Shown piece by piece: positions 28,688-38,013 of a stretch of DNA of 64,000 nt. Position numbers and translations under genes: made by a program. Source of the stretch: Nocardia lijiangensis NBRC 108240 (GTDB taxonomy: Bacteria; Actinomycetota; Actinomycetes; Mycobacteriales; Mycobacteriaceae); NCBI RefSeq assembly GCF_001613045.1, contig NZ_BDBP01000028.1, forward strand, positions 1-64,000, given 5' to 3'. The notes under the pieces are model-generated. The model did not search any database. It saw only the letters and a program-made list of their open reading frames with translations, and was not told where the DNA came from. Position 1 is the stretch's first letter, and each line of letters opens with the position of its first letter.

Positions 28688-29871
28688 GGCGTCGCCTCGG
28701 CAGCGGGCCGCTCGCCGCTGTGGCGAGCCCGCGTTGCGGACAGGTGCCCGACCAGCGTGTCGATGGTGATCAGCCCGGCGAATTCGCCGCGCGCGTCGGT
28801 GACGACCGCGGTCGCGGTCTGCTCGGCGAGCAGGGCTTCCAGCGCGTCCTGGAGGGTCGATCGCAGCGACAGCGCCTGACCGATCGGGCTGCCCACCTCG
28901 CCCAGCGTCCGCGCGTCCGTCAGCTGTTCGGCCGACACCCAGCGCAGCGGCCGCCGCCGCCCGTCGAGGATCAGCGCCCACGGCCACTCCAGGCCCGCCA
29001 GTGCCGCGCGCAACGTCTCGACCGGTTCGTCCTGCCCGGCGCTCGGGCAGTCGCCGAGTTCCACGTCGCCGACCCTGGTCAACGTCAACTGCTTGAGCGA
29101 GGCGTCGGCGCCGACGAATCCCGCCACGGTGTCGTCCGCCGGGTCGGCGAGGATCGCGGCCGGGGTGTCGTACTGCAGGATCCGGGACCGGTCGCCGAGC
29201 ACGGCGATCCGGTCACCCAGTTTCACCGCCTCGGTGAAGTCGTGGGTGACGAACACGATGGTCTTGCCGAGTTCCGCCTGCAACCGCAGCAGTTCGTCCT
29301 GCAGCAGGCCGCGGGTGATCGGGTCCACCGCGCCGAACGGTTCGTCCATCAGCAGCACCGGTGGATCGGCGGCCAGTGCGCGGGCGACCCCGACGCGCTG
29401 CTGCTGCCCGCCCGAGAGCTGCCGGGGGTGGCGGTGGCGGAAGGTGTCCGGGTCGAGACCGACGAGGTCCAGCATCGCGTCGACCCGCGCGGCGATGCGC
29501 GCGGGGTCCCAGCCGAGCAACCCTGGCACGGTCGCGATGTTCTTGGCCACCGTCATATGCGGGAAGAGCCCGGCCTGCTGGATCGAGTACCCGATGCCGC
29601 GGCGCAGCTGATCGGGATTCATCGCCGCGGCGTCCCGGCCGCCGATGGTGACGGTGCCCGAGGTCGGCTCGATCAGCCGGTTGATCATGCGCATGGTCGT
29701 GGTCTTGCCGCAGCCAGACGGCCCGACGAGAACCACGATCTCGCCGGCCGGAATGGTCAGCGACACCGCGTCCACGGCCGGATCACGTTGTCCCGGATAC
29801 CGTTTGGTGACGGCATCGAGCACGATCTCGACGCCGGACACCGCCGCGGCGCCGGTCTCGGTGTCAGTCAC
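28684..29871 (-). CDS. Osmoprotectant ABC transporter ATPase with CBS domains (ProV/OpuCA-like)
   Basis: This 395-residue protein has Walker A GPSGCGKTTT, the signature LSGGQQQRVGVARAL and Walker B LLMDEPFGAVDP. C-terminal tandem CBS domains (about residues 270-375) are known in this family to sense ionic strength. It energises compatible-solute uptake. It starts at GTG 29871 inside the end of the upstream permease gene (8-nt overlap). Confidence 0.94.
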   Translation of the reverse strand: MTDTETGAAAVSGVEIVLDAVTKRYPGQRDPAVDAVSLTIPAGEIVVLVGPSGCGKTTTMRMINRLIEPTSGTVTIGGRDAAAMNPDQLRRGIGYSIQQAGLFPHMTVAKNIATVPGLLGWDPARIAARVDAMLDLVGLDPDTFRHRHPRQLSGGQQQRVGVARALAADPPVLLMDEPFGAVDPITRGLLQDELLRLQAELGKTIVFVTHDFTEAVKLGDRIAVLGDRSRILQYDTPAAILADPADDTVAGFVGADASLKQLTLTRVGDVELGDCPSAGQDEPVETLRAALAGLEWPWALILDGRRRPLRWVSAEQLTDARTLGEVGSPIGQALSLRSTLQDALEALLAEQTATAVVTDARGEFAGLITIDTLVGHLSATRARHSGERPAAEATP

Positions 29872-30514
29872 TAATCCCCCTCGAGGTGGTCAGTCGTCCC
29901 ACGAGGACGAAGAGGCCGTCCAGCAGCAGCGCGAGCACGATGATCAGCACCGTGCCGGTCAATGCCTGCGGCACGGCGTTGGGACTGCCGAGCCGGGACA
30001 GTCCGGAGAAGATCAGATTGCCCAGCCCGGGGCCCTTGGCGTAGGCGGCGAGCGCGAGTATGCCCATGATCATCTGAGTGCTGACCCGCATACCGGTCAG
30101 GATCGCGGGCCAGGCGAGCGGCAGTTCGATGGCGGCGAGCACCCGTATCCGGTTCATGCCGACACCGCGGGCCGCGTCGACTACCGACGGATCCACCGCG
30201 GCGAGCCCGACGATGGTGTTGCGCAGGATGGGCAGCAGGGCGTACAGCACGAGCGCCGTAATGGTGGGCCCGACGCCCAGTCCGAGGATCGGTATCAGCA
30301 GACCGAGCAGCGCGAACGACGGCACCGTGAGAATCGCGCTCGCCGCGGCAGTGGCCGCCGCCGATCCGAACGGGCTGCGATAGACGAGCACGCCGACGGC
30401 CACCGCGATGAGCGAGGCGACCATCAGCGACTGGATCACCGCCGAGACATGCAAATACGAGTCGACGAGCAGCTGATGCCGCCGGTCGACGACGAATGTC
30501 CACAGTGTGTCCAG
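29864..30514 (-). CDS. Osmoprotectant ABC transporter permease (ProW/OpuCB-like), likely CTG start
   Basis: This is the first gene of the transporter operon, 216 residues if read from the CTG at 30514. From there the protein begins with a DTLWTFVVDRRHQLL segment typical of OpuCB, and GGGAGG lies 7 nt upstream. The nearest conventional start (TTG 30454) would remove the first conserved segment. Six hydrophobic helices and the EAA-like VVDAARGVGMNRIRVLAAIE loop are present. A CTG start is unusual and would give low initiation. Confidence 0.85.
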   Translation of the reverse strand: MDTLWTFVVDRRHQLLVDSYLHVSAVIQSLMVASLIAVAVGVLVYRSPFGSAAATAAASAILTVPSFALLGLLIPILGLGVGPTITALVLYALLPILRNTIVGLAAVDPSVVDAARGVGMNRIRVLAAIELPLAWPAILTGMRVSTQMIMGILALAAYAKGPGLGNLIFSGLSRLGSPNAVPQALTGTVLIIVLALLLDGLFVLVGRLTTSRGISD

Positions 30515-30633
30515 GGCCGAACCTCCCGTGCCACGATGTGCCGGACTCTCTCTCGCACCCTAACGCGTCGCAGTGGGTCGGTGGGACCGAAACGCTTTGG
30601 CGGCCCGGCTGTTCCGCTCGGCCTGCGGCGAGT

Positions 30634-31743
30634 TCAGGAACCGGATGGGTGCGTGGCGGGCCGGTCTCGTTCGCCGTCGGGCCCGGGATCGGTGGCGGAG
30701 CTAGCCACTGCGTCGGCGAGCATGGTGGCGATCTCGGCGATCGCGGGGGCGAAGGCGAGCGCGTTGTTGATGAAACCGTGCATGTAGCCGTCGAATCGGC
30801 GCGCGGTCACGGGCACGCCGTCGGTGCGCAGGCGGGCGGCGTAGGCTTCGCCTTCGTCGCGGAGGGGGTCGAAACCCGCGGTGATCACGACGGCGCGGGG
30901 GAGTCCGGCGGTGGTGTCGGCGTGCAGCGGTGACACGTCCGGTTGGCTGCGGTCGATGTCGGGCGCGAGGAAGCAGCGGTCGAAGAAGTCGATGTCGGTG
31001 CGGGTGAGGGCGAAACCTTCGGCGAACGTCGTGCGGGACTCGGCTTTCCCGGTCAGATCGGTGGGCGGGTAGATCAGCAGCTGGAGCAGGGGTGCGGGTC
31101 CCTGGTCGCGGCGCATCCGCTGGCACAGCACCGCGGCCAGATGTCCGCCTGCGCTGTCGCCGCCCACCGCGATCCGCTCGGCGGCCACGCCGAATTCGCC
31201 TGCGCGATCGGTGATGTCGCGGAAGGCGGCCACGGCGTCGTCGACGGCCGCGGGATAGGGATGCTCGGGTGCGAGCCGGTAGTCGACCGCGACGACCCGA
31301 ATCCGTGCGGTGTGCGCCACGGTCCGGCAGAACGCGTCGTGGGTGTCGAGGTCGCCGATGACCCAGCCGCCGCCGTGGAGATAGACGAGCAGCGTGTCCG
31401 CGGCACCGGAATCGTACAGCCGGGCCCGCAGCGGTCCAGCCGCACCGGCGACGGTGATGTCTTCCACGCGCACGGATGCGCGCCGCCCCGCGCCGATCGC
31501 CGCCATCCGCCGCGCTTGGCCTCGCAGTGTCACCGGGGCCGGTGCGGGTCTGGGCAGCGACCGGGTGATTCGCAGCAGAAGATGGGCGTCGAGATCGAGC
31601 TCGTTGCCGTCGCGGTGCACCGCCGGACCGGCGAGCGCGCGTTTGATCCGAGGCGGCAACCGGAGCAATCCGCGCACTGCCGCCGCGGCCGTCCGTGTTG
31701 CGGCGGGCACGGCGGGTATCGGGGTGATGGGATAGACCGGCAC
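30634..31743 (-). CDS. Alpha/beta-hydrolase fold esterase (hormone-sensitive lipase family)
   Basis: This 369-residue protein has the oxyanion motif HGGGW, the nucleophile motif GGDSAGG, the acid in GFDPLRDEG and the histidine in YMHGFIN, all diagnostic of HSL/BCHE-type (Lip4-like) esterases. It should hydrolyse short- to medium-chain esters in the cytoplasm or near the membrane. The GTG at 31743 has AGAGGT about 8 nt upstream. A 19-bp inverted repeat lies 44 bp upstream. It is the first gene on the minus strand, divergent from the TIR-WD40 system. Confidence 0.9.
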   Translation of the reverse strand: MPVYPITPIPAVPAATRTAAAAVRGLLRLPPRIKRALAGPAVHRDGNELDLDAHLLLRITRSLPRPAPAPVTLRGQARRMAAIGAGRRASVRVEDITVAGAAGPLRARLYDSGAADTLLVYLHGGGWVIGDLDTHDAFCRTVAHTARIRVVAVDYRLAPEHPYPAAVDDAVAAFRDITDRAGEFGVAAERIAVGGDSAGGHLAAVLCQRMRRDQGPAPLLQLLIYPPTDLTGKAESRTTFAEGFALTRTDIDFFDRCFLAPDIDRSQPDVSPLHADTTAGLPRAVVITAGFDPLRDEGEAYAARLRTDGVPVTARRFDGYMHGFINNALAFAPAIAEIATMLADAVASSATDPGPDGERDRPATHPSGS

Positions 31744-31786
31744 GGAAGCACCTCTCTTGCGCGGTTCTGGCTCGCTGGTCACGACG

Positions 31787-31826
31787 TGCCGTCCTCGACC
31801 CGACCGAGGTCGGGTCGAGGACGGCA
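31787..31826. repeat. 19-bp perfect inverted repeat upstream of the esterase gene
   Basis: TGCCGTCCTCGACCCGACC and its exact complement are separated by only 2 nt. It may terminate transcription of the upstream hydrolase remnant or act as an operator for the esterase. Confidence 0.6.
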
Positions 31827-31829
31827 GCA

Positions 31830-32086
31830 TCGATGCTGCCACCTGGGTCGCGGTCTGTGCCCGCTATGCGGATCCAGTCGCGGTAGCCGGGGGTGACGCC
31901 CTCGGCGACCTGGGTCAGACCGTAGCCGAGATTGTCGAGCGCGACGGTCTCGAAGCCGCGTTCGGCCAGCGTCGCCCCGTGACAGGCGAATACCTGTACA
32001 CCGGTGCCGTCCTTCCACGGAGTCGAGTAGCGCGGTACTCGAGACACCGGACCACCCACGGGGCGAGACTTGAAGTCCAACGGCAC
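31830..32086 (-). pseudogene. Possible remnant of an alpha/beta-hydrolase or similar gene
   Basis: On the minus strand an uninterrupted stretch of about 80 codons reads like real protein (for example WKDGTGVQVFACHGATLAE, GFETVALDNLGYGLTQVAE and GYRDWIRIAGTD). It has no matching C-terminal part, because the frame continues only as a shadow of the esterase gene. It sits between the divergent esterase and TIR-WD40 genes. It may be the decayed start of a hydrolase gene replaced when the neighbouring cassette arrived. This is inference from composition only. Confidence 0.35.
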
Positions 32087-32111
32087 TGGTCAGAGCGCAG
32101 ATGAGCACGAC

Positions 32112-35100
32112 ATGTCCAGGATCTTCCTCAGTCATTCCAGCCGCGACAGCCGACAGGCCATCGCGCTGCGGCGGTGGCTGATCGAACAGGATCCCGGCCT
32201 CGCCGACGAGATCTTTCTCGACCTCGACCCGGAGGCGGGCATCCGGACCGGCGTCCGATGGAAGGACGCGCTCGTGCAGGCGAGCGCCCGATGCGAGGCC
32301 GTGATCTGCCTGCTCTCGGACAACTGGCTCACCTCCCACGAATGCGAGGCCGAGTTCCGCACGGCGGAGTACCTGCACAAGCTGATCTTCTGCGTCTGCT
32401 TGGAGCGGCCGACCGGTCGCCTCATCACCGACGAGTGGCAGCGCTGCAACCTGTACGGTCCGGGGCCGAAGACCGAGATTCGCGTCGATGACGGCGAGCC
32501 GGTCGTGTTCCTCACCGAGGGGCTGCGGCGCTTGGCGGCCGGGCTGCGTGCGGCGGGGATCGGTGCGGAGCATTTCGCGTGGCCCCCGCCCGATGATCAG
32601 GACCGAGCGCCGTACCGGGGCTGGGCTCCATTCGAAAGTGTCGATGCGGCAGTGTATTTCGGGCGCGACGGGCAGATCGTCCGCGGACTCGATGCCCTGC
32701 GCGGCATGCGGAATTCTGGTGCCGAGCGGCTGTTCGTCATCCTGGGGCCTTCGGGTGTCGGCAAGTCGTCGTTCCTGCGGGCGGGATTGCTGCCACGGCT
32801 GGTGCGCGACGATCGGCATTTCCTGGTCCTGAACATAGTCCGGCCGGAACGGGCAGCCGTTACCGGTTCGCTGGGACTCGCCGCCGCGATCCACGAGCTG
32901 CGTACCCGGCTCGGATTCCCCGGGCCGGGGCTCGGCGCGGTGAAGAAGGCGTGCACCTCGGACATCGGGCAGGTGGTGGTCTGGCTGCGGGAGACGCAGG
33001 ACGCGGCGACCGCGCGGCTGATGGCAGGGGAGGGCGCCGCGCCTCCGACGCTGGTTCTTCCCGTCGACCAGGCCGAGGAGTTGTTCACCGCCGAAGCGGG
33101 TGGCGAGGCGGAGCGGTTCCTTTCGGCCACATCTCAATTGCTGTTGCGCGAACTCGATCTCATTGTCGCGCTGACCATCCGGGCCGATCGGTACGAACCC
33201 CTGCAGACCGCGCCCGCGCTGGCGGCTCTGTCGAGCGTGATCTTCGACGAGCTGAAACCCCTGTCGCCCGCTCGGTTCGAAGAGGTCGTTCTCGGCCCGG
33301 CGCGCCGCGCGGGCGAAGCTGGATTCCGGCTGGAGGTGGGGCCGGATCTGGTGGACCGACTGCTCGAGGAGTGCGCCCAGAGCGCCGACCCGCTGCCCCT
33401 GCTGTCGCTGACGCTGGCCCGGCTCTACGCCGACTACGGCGGCGACGGTGACCTGACTCTCGCCGAGTACGAGGCGCTGGGCGGCATGCCACATGTGGTC
33501 GACTCGGAGATCGATTCCATTCTTTCGCATGATGATTCGGTTCGATGCGGCCAACTCGCACGGCTGCGAACAGCATTCGTGCCGTGGCTGGCCACCGTCG
33601 ATCCCGACACCCAGCAGCCCCTGCGGCGCGTCGCACGGTGGACCGAGCTGCCGGAGGACAGCAGGGATCTGATCGACGCGTTCGTCGGCAGGCGGCTGCT
33701 GGTCAAAGACGAGCGCGATGGCGAGGTGGTCATCGAGGTCGCACTGGAAACCCTGTTGCGCCAATGGGATGTGCTGGCAGGCTGGCTTCGCGAAGAGGCG
33801 GGCGACCTGGCCGCGGCCGATGTGCTCGAGCGCGCGGCAGCGGCGTGGGAGGGCAACAATCACGACGAGGCGTGGCTCATCGGCGGGGCCCGGCTGGCTG
33901 CTGCGGAGGAGCTGTCGGCGAAGCCGACGTACCGGGATCGGCTCGCCCCGGCGGAGCCGTTCCTGCTCGCGTCCCGGCAACGGCAGCAAGCCGCTCTCGC
34001 CGAAGAAAAGCGCCGCCGTGAAAAGGAATTGGACGACGCGCGGGAGTACGCGGCGGGTCTGCGCAAGCGCTCGCGGATCCTGCGAGCGGTGCTTGCGATG
34101 ACGGTGGTGGTCGCGCTGGTGGCGGTACTGTTCGGGGTCCGGTCGACCCTGGCCGAACGCAGGGCCGACCAGCAATTGCGCGAGGCGACCGCCCTGCGGC
34201 TGGTTTCGGAAGCACAGGCGATGCTGGCCGGGGCACGGCCCGGCAGCGACACGCGGGCGATCACGCAGATCCTGGCCGCGCGTCACATCGGGTCGACACC
34301 GGATGACGGGAGCGCGCTGGACGCGCTGCTGACGAATGCGGGGGAGTCGAAGATCATCGAAGCCCGCACTCCGTACGGGGTCGGGTTCGATCGCGACGGA
34401 CGTCATGTCGTGGTGAACTCCGGCAAGGGGGTCGAAACATTGGATGCGATAACGGGTTTGCCCGTGGCGCAACCGGTGATGGGGAATGCCATCAGCAACG
34501 ACGGTCGGCGCGCCGTCCGGTTCGATCTCGGTACGCGGCAGAGCGTCGTCCGGCTCATCGACGCCGCGAACGGGGAATCGATTGGTTCACCGATCGAATG
34601 GAACAGCAAGGGCCTGATCATGGATGTGGCGTTCAGCCCCGATGACCGGCGAATCGCACTCGGCGGATGTTTCGATGGCTTGCAGGTGTGGGACACCGAA
34701 ACCGGGCAGAGCATCCCGCTGCAAGGACACATCGATTGCGTCAACGGCGTCGCATTCAGTCCCGATGGCGAACGGGTCGTGTCCGGTAGCGCCGACGGCA
34801 CCGTTCGGCTGTGGGACGCCCGGACGGGCCGTCAGCTCGCGTCTTCACCCCCAGCCGAAAAGAACGCCCACGTGCGCGCGGTCGCATTCAGCCCGGACGG
34901 GCGCATGATCGCCTCCGGCGGGTTCGACAACATGATCCACCTGTGGGATGCGACGTCCCTGACGCCGCGTGGCGAGCCCTTGACGGGGCACCTGGACTCC
35001 GTGCACGCAGTCGCCTTCAGCGCCGACGGCGCACTGCTCGTGTCGGGTAGCGGCGACAAGACGGTTCGCGTTTGGGACGTCACGAGCAGGCGCCCGCACG

Positions 35101-36371
35101 GTGAACCGTTCCTCGGACACGACAAGGGAGTCAACGACGTCGCCTTCGACCGGGACAGCAGCCGGATCGTGTCGGGCGGCCAGGACGACACCGTCCGGAT
35201 CTGGAATGCGAGCCACGGTCCGACACTGGGTGTTCCGGTCGCGGCTCACGGTAGCGGCATGACCACGTCGGTCGATTTCATCGAGGACGGTCAGCGGATC
35301 GTCACCGGCGGTAGCGACGGGACGATTCGACTGTGGGACGCGCGAGACCTGCGCCCGGCCGGTCCGACGATCTCCACGGTATCCGGCGGTGTAGCGGGTA
35401 TGGCGATCACCGCCGACGGCCATATCGCCGCAGCCACACAGCGGATCGTCGACCCACCCGAATCCCTCGCATCGTTCGAGGATTTCCTGAATCTGAAATT
35501 CCGGTGGGAGATCGAGATCTGGGATACGAGGGGTGCACTCCGGAGCCGGTGGGAGGTCGACGCGTGGATGGTCAGGGTCGAAACGAACCCGCGGCGAGCG
35601 ATGCTGGCGACGGTGGGCTGCGCACGGCCCGGGATCGGCGTCGATCTTCGCTCGATCGATCCGGCGACGGTCGACATGGATTACCTTCCCCACGTCATCG
35701 ACTGCACGGTCACATTGTGGGACACGGCGGGACACCGGATCGGCGCCCCACTCGAGGCGCACACCGATGTCGGCAGCGCGTCGTTCAGTCCGGATGGCGA
35801 GTGGATGGCGTCGAACGGTGGCCACCAGAAGGTGCGCCTCTGGAACGTCGAAGACGGAAGCCAGGTCGGAGAAACCATTCCCATGGACGCGACGTCCGTC
35901 GAGTTCAGCTCGGATGGACGAAGGCTTCTTCTCACCGACTACCGGACACTCGTCGTCGTCGATGTCGGCAGTCGTGAGCAAGTCGGCGAACGCATGACCG
36001 ACACCGGGCGGTCGGTCCGCGCCGCATCGTTCAGCCCGGACGGCCGCTATATCGTCGCGGCCCATGACTCGATGGTTCGAGTATGGGACGCGAACACCGG
36101 TCTGCCTGTGGGGAATCCGATGCCGGGGACCACCGCAGACGTTGTCAAGGTCGCCATGAGCCCCGATAATCGGCGGATTGTCTCCTCGGGCGATCCAGAC
36201 GGATCCATCCGCGTCTGGCCTGGTCCCGCGGCATGGCCGGATGCGCTGTGCGACAAAGTGACTCACAACATGAGCCACAAGCAATGGCGTGATTGGGTGT
36301 CCTCCGAGATCGACTACATCGAGCTCTGCCGTGGACTGCCGCTTGCCGACGATGCCGAGGCCGGACAGTGA
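32112..36371 (+). CDS. TIR-nSTAND ATPase-WD40 repeat protein, predicted conflict/defence sensor-effector
   Basis: This 1419-residue protein has four parts. A TIR domain (residues 1 to about 155, IFLSHSSRDS opening, catalytic-type glutamate E81 after C78 in SHECEAEF) would hydrolyse NAD or make a cyclic-nucleotide signal. An nSTAND-type ATPase (about 180-610) has Walker A GPSGVGKSS at 212-220, Walker B-like LVLPVDQAEELF at 314-325 and IRADRYEPL. A charged coiled region and one membrane helix follow (about 656-676). Finally there are about 13 WD40 blades (about 760-1385, repeated VAFSPDG...VRLWDA units) that probably sense a target. Its stop overlaps the next gene (GTGA). In characterised relatives such proteins cause abortive death on phage infection; that role is inferred here. 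Confidence 0.9.
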   Translation: MSRIFLSHSSRDSRQAIALRRWLIEQDPGLADEIFLDLDPEAGIRTGVRWKDALVQASARCEAVICLLSDNWLTSHECEAEFRTAEYLHKLIFCVCLERPTGRLITDEWQRCNLYGPGPKTEIRVDDGEPVVFLTEGLRRLAAGLRAAGIGAEHFAWPPPDDQDRAPYRGWAPFESVDAAVYFGRDGQIVRGLDALRGMRNSGAERLFVILGPSGVGKSSFLRAGLLPRLVRDDRHFLVLNIVRPERAAVTGSLGLAAAIHELRTRLGFPGPGLGAVKKACTSDIGQVVVWLRETQDAATARLMAGEGAAPPTLVLPVDQAEELFTAEAGGEAERFLSATSQLLLRELDLIVALTIRADRYEPLQTAPALAALSSVIFDELKPLSPARFEEVVLGPARRAGEAGFRLEVGPDLVDRLLEECAQSADPLPLLSLTLARLYADYGGDGDLTLAEYEALGGMPHVVDSEIDSILSHDDSVRCGQLARLRTAFVPWLATVDPDTQQPLRRVARWTELPEDSRDLIDAFVGRRLLVKDERDGEVVIEVALETLLRQWDVLAGWLREEAGDLAAADVLERAAAAWEGNNHDEAWLIGGARLAAAEELSAKPTYRDRLAPAEPFLLASRQRQQAALAEEKRRREKELDDAREYAAGLRKRSRILRAVLAMTVVVALVAVLFGVRSTLAERRADQQLREATALRLVSEAQAMLAGARPGSDTRAITQILAARHIGSTPDDGSALDALLTNAGESKIIEARTPYGVGFDRDGRHVVVNSGKGVETLDAITGLPVAQPVMGNAISNDGRRAVRFDLGTRQSVVRLIDAANGESIGSPIEWNSKGLIMDVAFSPDDRRIALGGCFDGLQVWDTETGQSIPLQGHIDCVNGVAFSPDGERVVSGSADGTVRLWDARTGRQLASSPPAEKNAHVRAVAFSPDGRMIASGGFDNMIHLWDATSLTPRGEPLTGHLDSVHAVAFSADGALLVSGSGDKTVRVWDVTSRRPHGEPFLGHDKGVNDVAFDRDSSRIVSGGQDDTVRIWNASHGPTLGVPVAAHGSGMTTSVDFIEDGQRIVTGGSDGTIRLWDARDLRPAGPTISTVSGGVAGMAITADGHIAAATQRIVDPPESLASFEDFLNLKFRWEIEIWDTRGALRSRWEVDAWMVRVETNPRRAMLATVGCARPGIGVDLRSIDPATVDMDYLPHVIDCTVTLWDTAGHRIGAPLEAHTDVGSASFSPDGEWMASNGGHQKVRLWNVEDGSQVGETIPMDATSVEFSSDGRRLLLTDYRTLVVVDVGSREQVGERMTDTGRSVRAASFSPDGRYIVAAHDSMVRVWDANTGLPVGNPMPGTTADVVKVAMSPDNRRIVSSGDPDGSIRVWPGPAAWPDALCDKVTHNMSHKQWRDWVSSEIDYIELCRGLPLADDAEAGQ

Positions 36372-37246
36372 TCACCGACGAAGAATCCGTTGTCGCCGCG
36401 ATCTGGGCCGACAGAATCCGCTGGTCGCGAACCGCCGACCGACTCAAGAAGCGGCTCGACACCGCCCGCGCACTGGCGCTCGTCCTCGGTGGCGTTGGCG
36501 CGATCGCCACGACCGTGACCGCCACGCTGTTGAACGCGCGCGGTGTGCCGAGATCGGTGGTCGCGATCGTCGCGGCGGTGTGTCTCGCCTTGGCGACGTA
36601 TGTGGGCGCGCAGTTCCTGACGCCTGCCGCCATCGGCAAATGGACACGTGCACGGTCCATTTCCGAGGCGATCAAGCGGGAGGTGTACCAGTACCGCGCC
36701 GTTGCGGGTTCGCCGATCGGACCGCTTCGCGCGGAGGTCGCGGAAATCGTGTCCGCCGCGACCGATCTGCTGCCGGAGTATGCGGCGACGCCGGTGCCGC
36801 CGGCGGTGCCGCCGCCGGGGCCGATGACTCCCGGGGAATACATCCGGGACCGGGTGCGGGATCAGATCGACCGCTACTACCGGCCCAAGGCGCAGGTGAG
36901 CGCAGAACGCTCCAGGCGGCTGCGGCGGCTCGCGCTGGCACTGGGAGTCGTCACCGCGCTCATCGCGGCGGTCGCGGTGGTCGCCCCGGGCAGCGGGGCG
37001 ACCGCGCTCGCGCCGTGGGTCGCCGCATTGACGACATTGAGCGGAAGTGTCGCGGCGTATATAGCTGTCAAACGGCACGACTACACGGTCATCACCTACC
37101 TCGCGACCGCGAACCTCCTGGAGCGCCTGCTCGAGGACGTGCCCGCACCCGGCGATGCCGAGTGGGCCGGGTTCGTCCGCCGGTGCGAGGGCGTGATCGT
37201 GGCTGAGAACCAGGGGTGGTTGGCGAAGTATGCCGAAAAGGACTAG
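36368..37246 (+). CDS. SLATT/DUF4231-like protein with two 2-TM units, partner of the TIR-WD40 protein
   Basis: This 292-residue protein has an N-terminal helical segment followed by a two-helix hairpin (about residues 30-82), a proline-rich middle (TPVPPAVPPPGPMTPGEY) and a second helical unit. The second unit has RDQIDRYYRPKAQVSAE and another two-helix hairpin (about 180-235), then a conserved-looking tail (YLATANLLERLLEDV). Each half resembles SLATT-type membrane effectors, which are predicted to make pores in nucleotide-signalled defence systems. Its GTG overlaps the stop of the TIR-WD40 gene by 4 nt, so the two are translated together and probably function together. No catalytic motif is visible. 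Confidence 0.82.
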   Translation: MITDEESVVAAIWADRIRWSRTADRLKKRLDTARALALVLGGVGAIATTVTATLLNARGVPRSVVAIVAAVCLALATYVGAQFLTPAAIGKWTRARSISEAIKREVYQYRAVAGSPIGPLRAEVAEIVSAATDLLPEYAATPVPPAVPPPGPMTPGEYIRDRVRDQIDRYYRPKAQVSAERSRRLRRLALALGVVTALIAAVAVVAPGSGATALAPWVAALTTLSGSVAAYIAVKRHDYTVITYLATANLLERLLEDVPAPGDAEWAGFVRRCEGVIVAENQGWLAKYAEKD

Positions 37247-37396
37247 CCAGGCCCCGGACCAACCGGAGGCGAACGGAGCGCAAGAGAAGCGAGAATCTAG
37301 CTCGGCAACCGGACGGCACGTCCCCGCGTGCCTCGGCCGGGACGGCGCCGCGGTCGAGCTTGCTGCCGGAAGCGCTGATGTGTCGCTGTGATCGGT

Positions 37397-37963
37397 TCAG
37401 CGGTCGCCGCTCGGTGGGGAGGGTCGGACGGCATCCGTCGCCACCGTGAGCTGAGAATAGTCGAAACCACCAGGATCCCAAGTGTATTCGTACTCGGGGA
37501 GTTCGAAGCCCGCATCGAATCGCCCGATCCGCGCGTCGGTGCGCCGCCCACCGTGCCGCTCGTAGAAGGCGATGGCACCGGTATTGGCCCGCAACACCTC
37601 CAGATACACCGCGCGACCGGGGAATTCGGCGGCCGCCCACGCCAGGCCGCGGTCGAGCAGGCGGCTGCCTATTCCGCTCCGCAGACTGCCTGGGCGGGCG
37701 TGCAGGTTGTCCAGAAGCACCCGGCCGTCGTCCGTGGGGACGAGATAGACGAATCCGAGCAATGCCGTGGCATCCTCGGCAACGAACAGTCCGGGCGTGA
37801 CCGCGGCGGTCAAGCGCCGGCGCCACAGCGCGGCCCGCTCCGCGTCGAGCGGCCCGTTGAGGTAGTCGTCCGGCATGATGCCCGCGTACGCCGTGCGCCA
37901 GCTGGCGGTGTGCAGCGCCGCGATTGCCTGCGCGTCCGCCGCACCGCCGTTCCGAATCAGCAT
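37397..37963 (-). CDS. GNAT-family N-acetyltransferase
   Basis: This 188-residue protein carries a GNAT domain. It has ASWRTAYAGIMPDDYL near the start, a central strand LLDNLHARPGSLRSGIGSRL with the acetyl-CoA pyrophosphate-binding loop (RSGIGSRL), and the late EVLRANTGAIAFYERHGG motif. It acetylates an unknown amine, which may be a small molecule or a protein. It is a single gene converging with the SLATT gene across about 150 bp. Confidence 0.88.
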   Translation of the reverse strand: MLIRNGGAADAQAIAALHTASWRTAYAGIMPDDYLNGPLDAERAALWRRRLTAAVTPGLFVAEDATALLGFVYLVPTDDGRVLLDNLHARPGSLRSGIGSRLLDRGLAWAAAEFPGRAVYLEVLRANTGAIAFYERHGGRRTDARIGRFDAGFELPEYEYTWDPGGFDYSQLTVATDAVRPSPPSGDR

Positions 37964-38013
37964 GGCGCCAGCATCATCGACGGCACGGGGTTTGTCACGT
38001 CGATTTCCGCCGC

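Noticed and set aside
31779..34472. 897-codon minus frame opposite the TIR-WD40 gene
   Set aside because: It is antisense to an unmistakable TIR/nSTAND reading frame and lacks domains.
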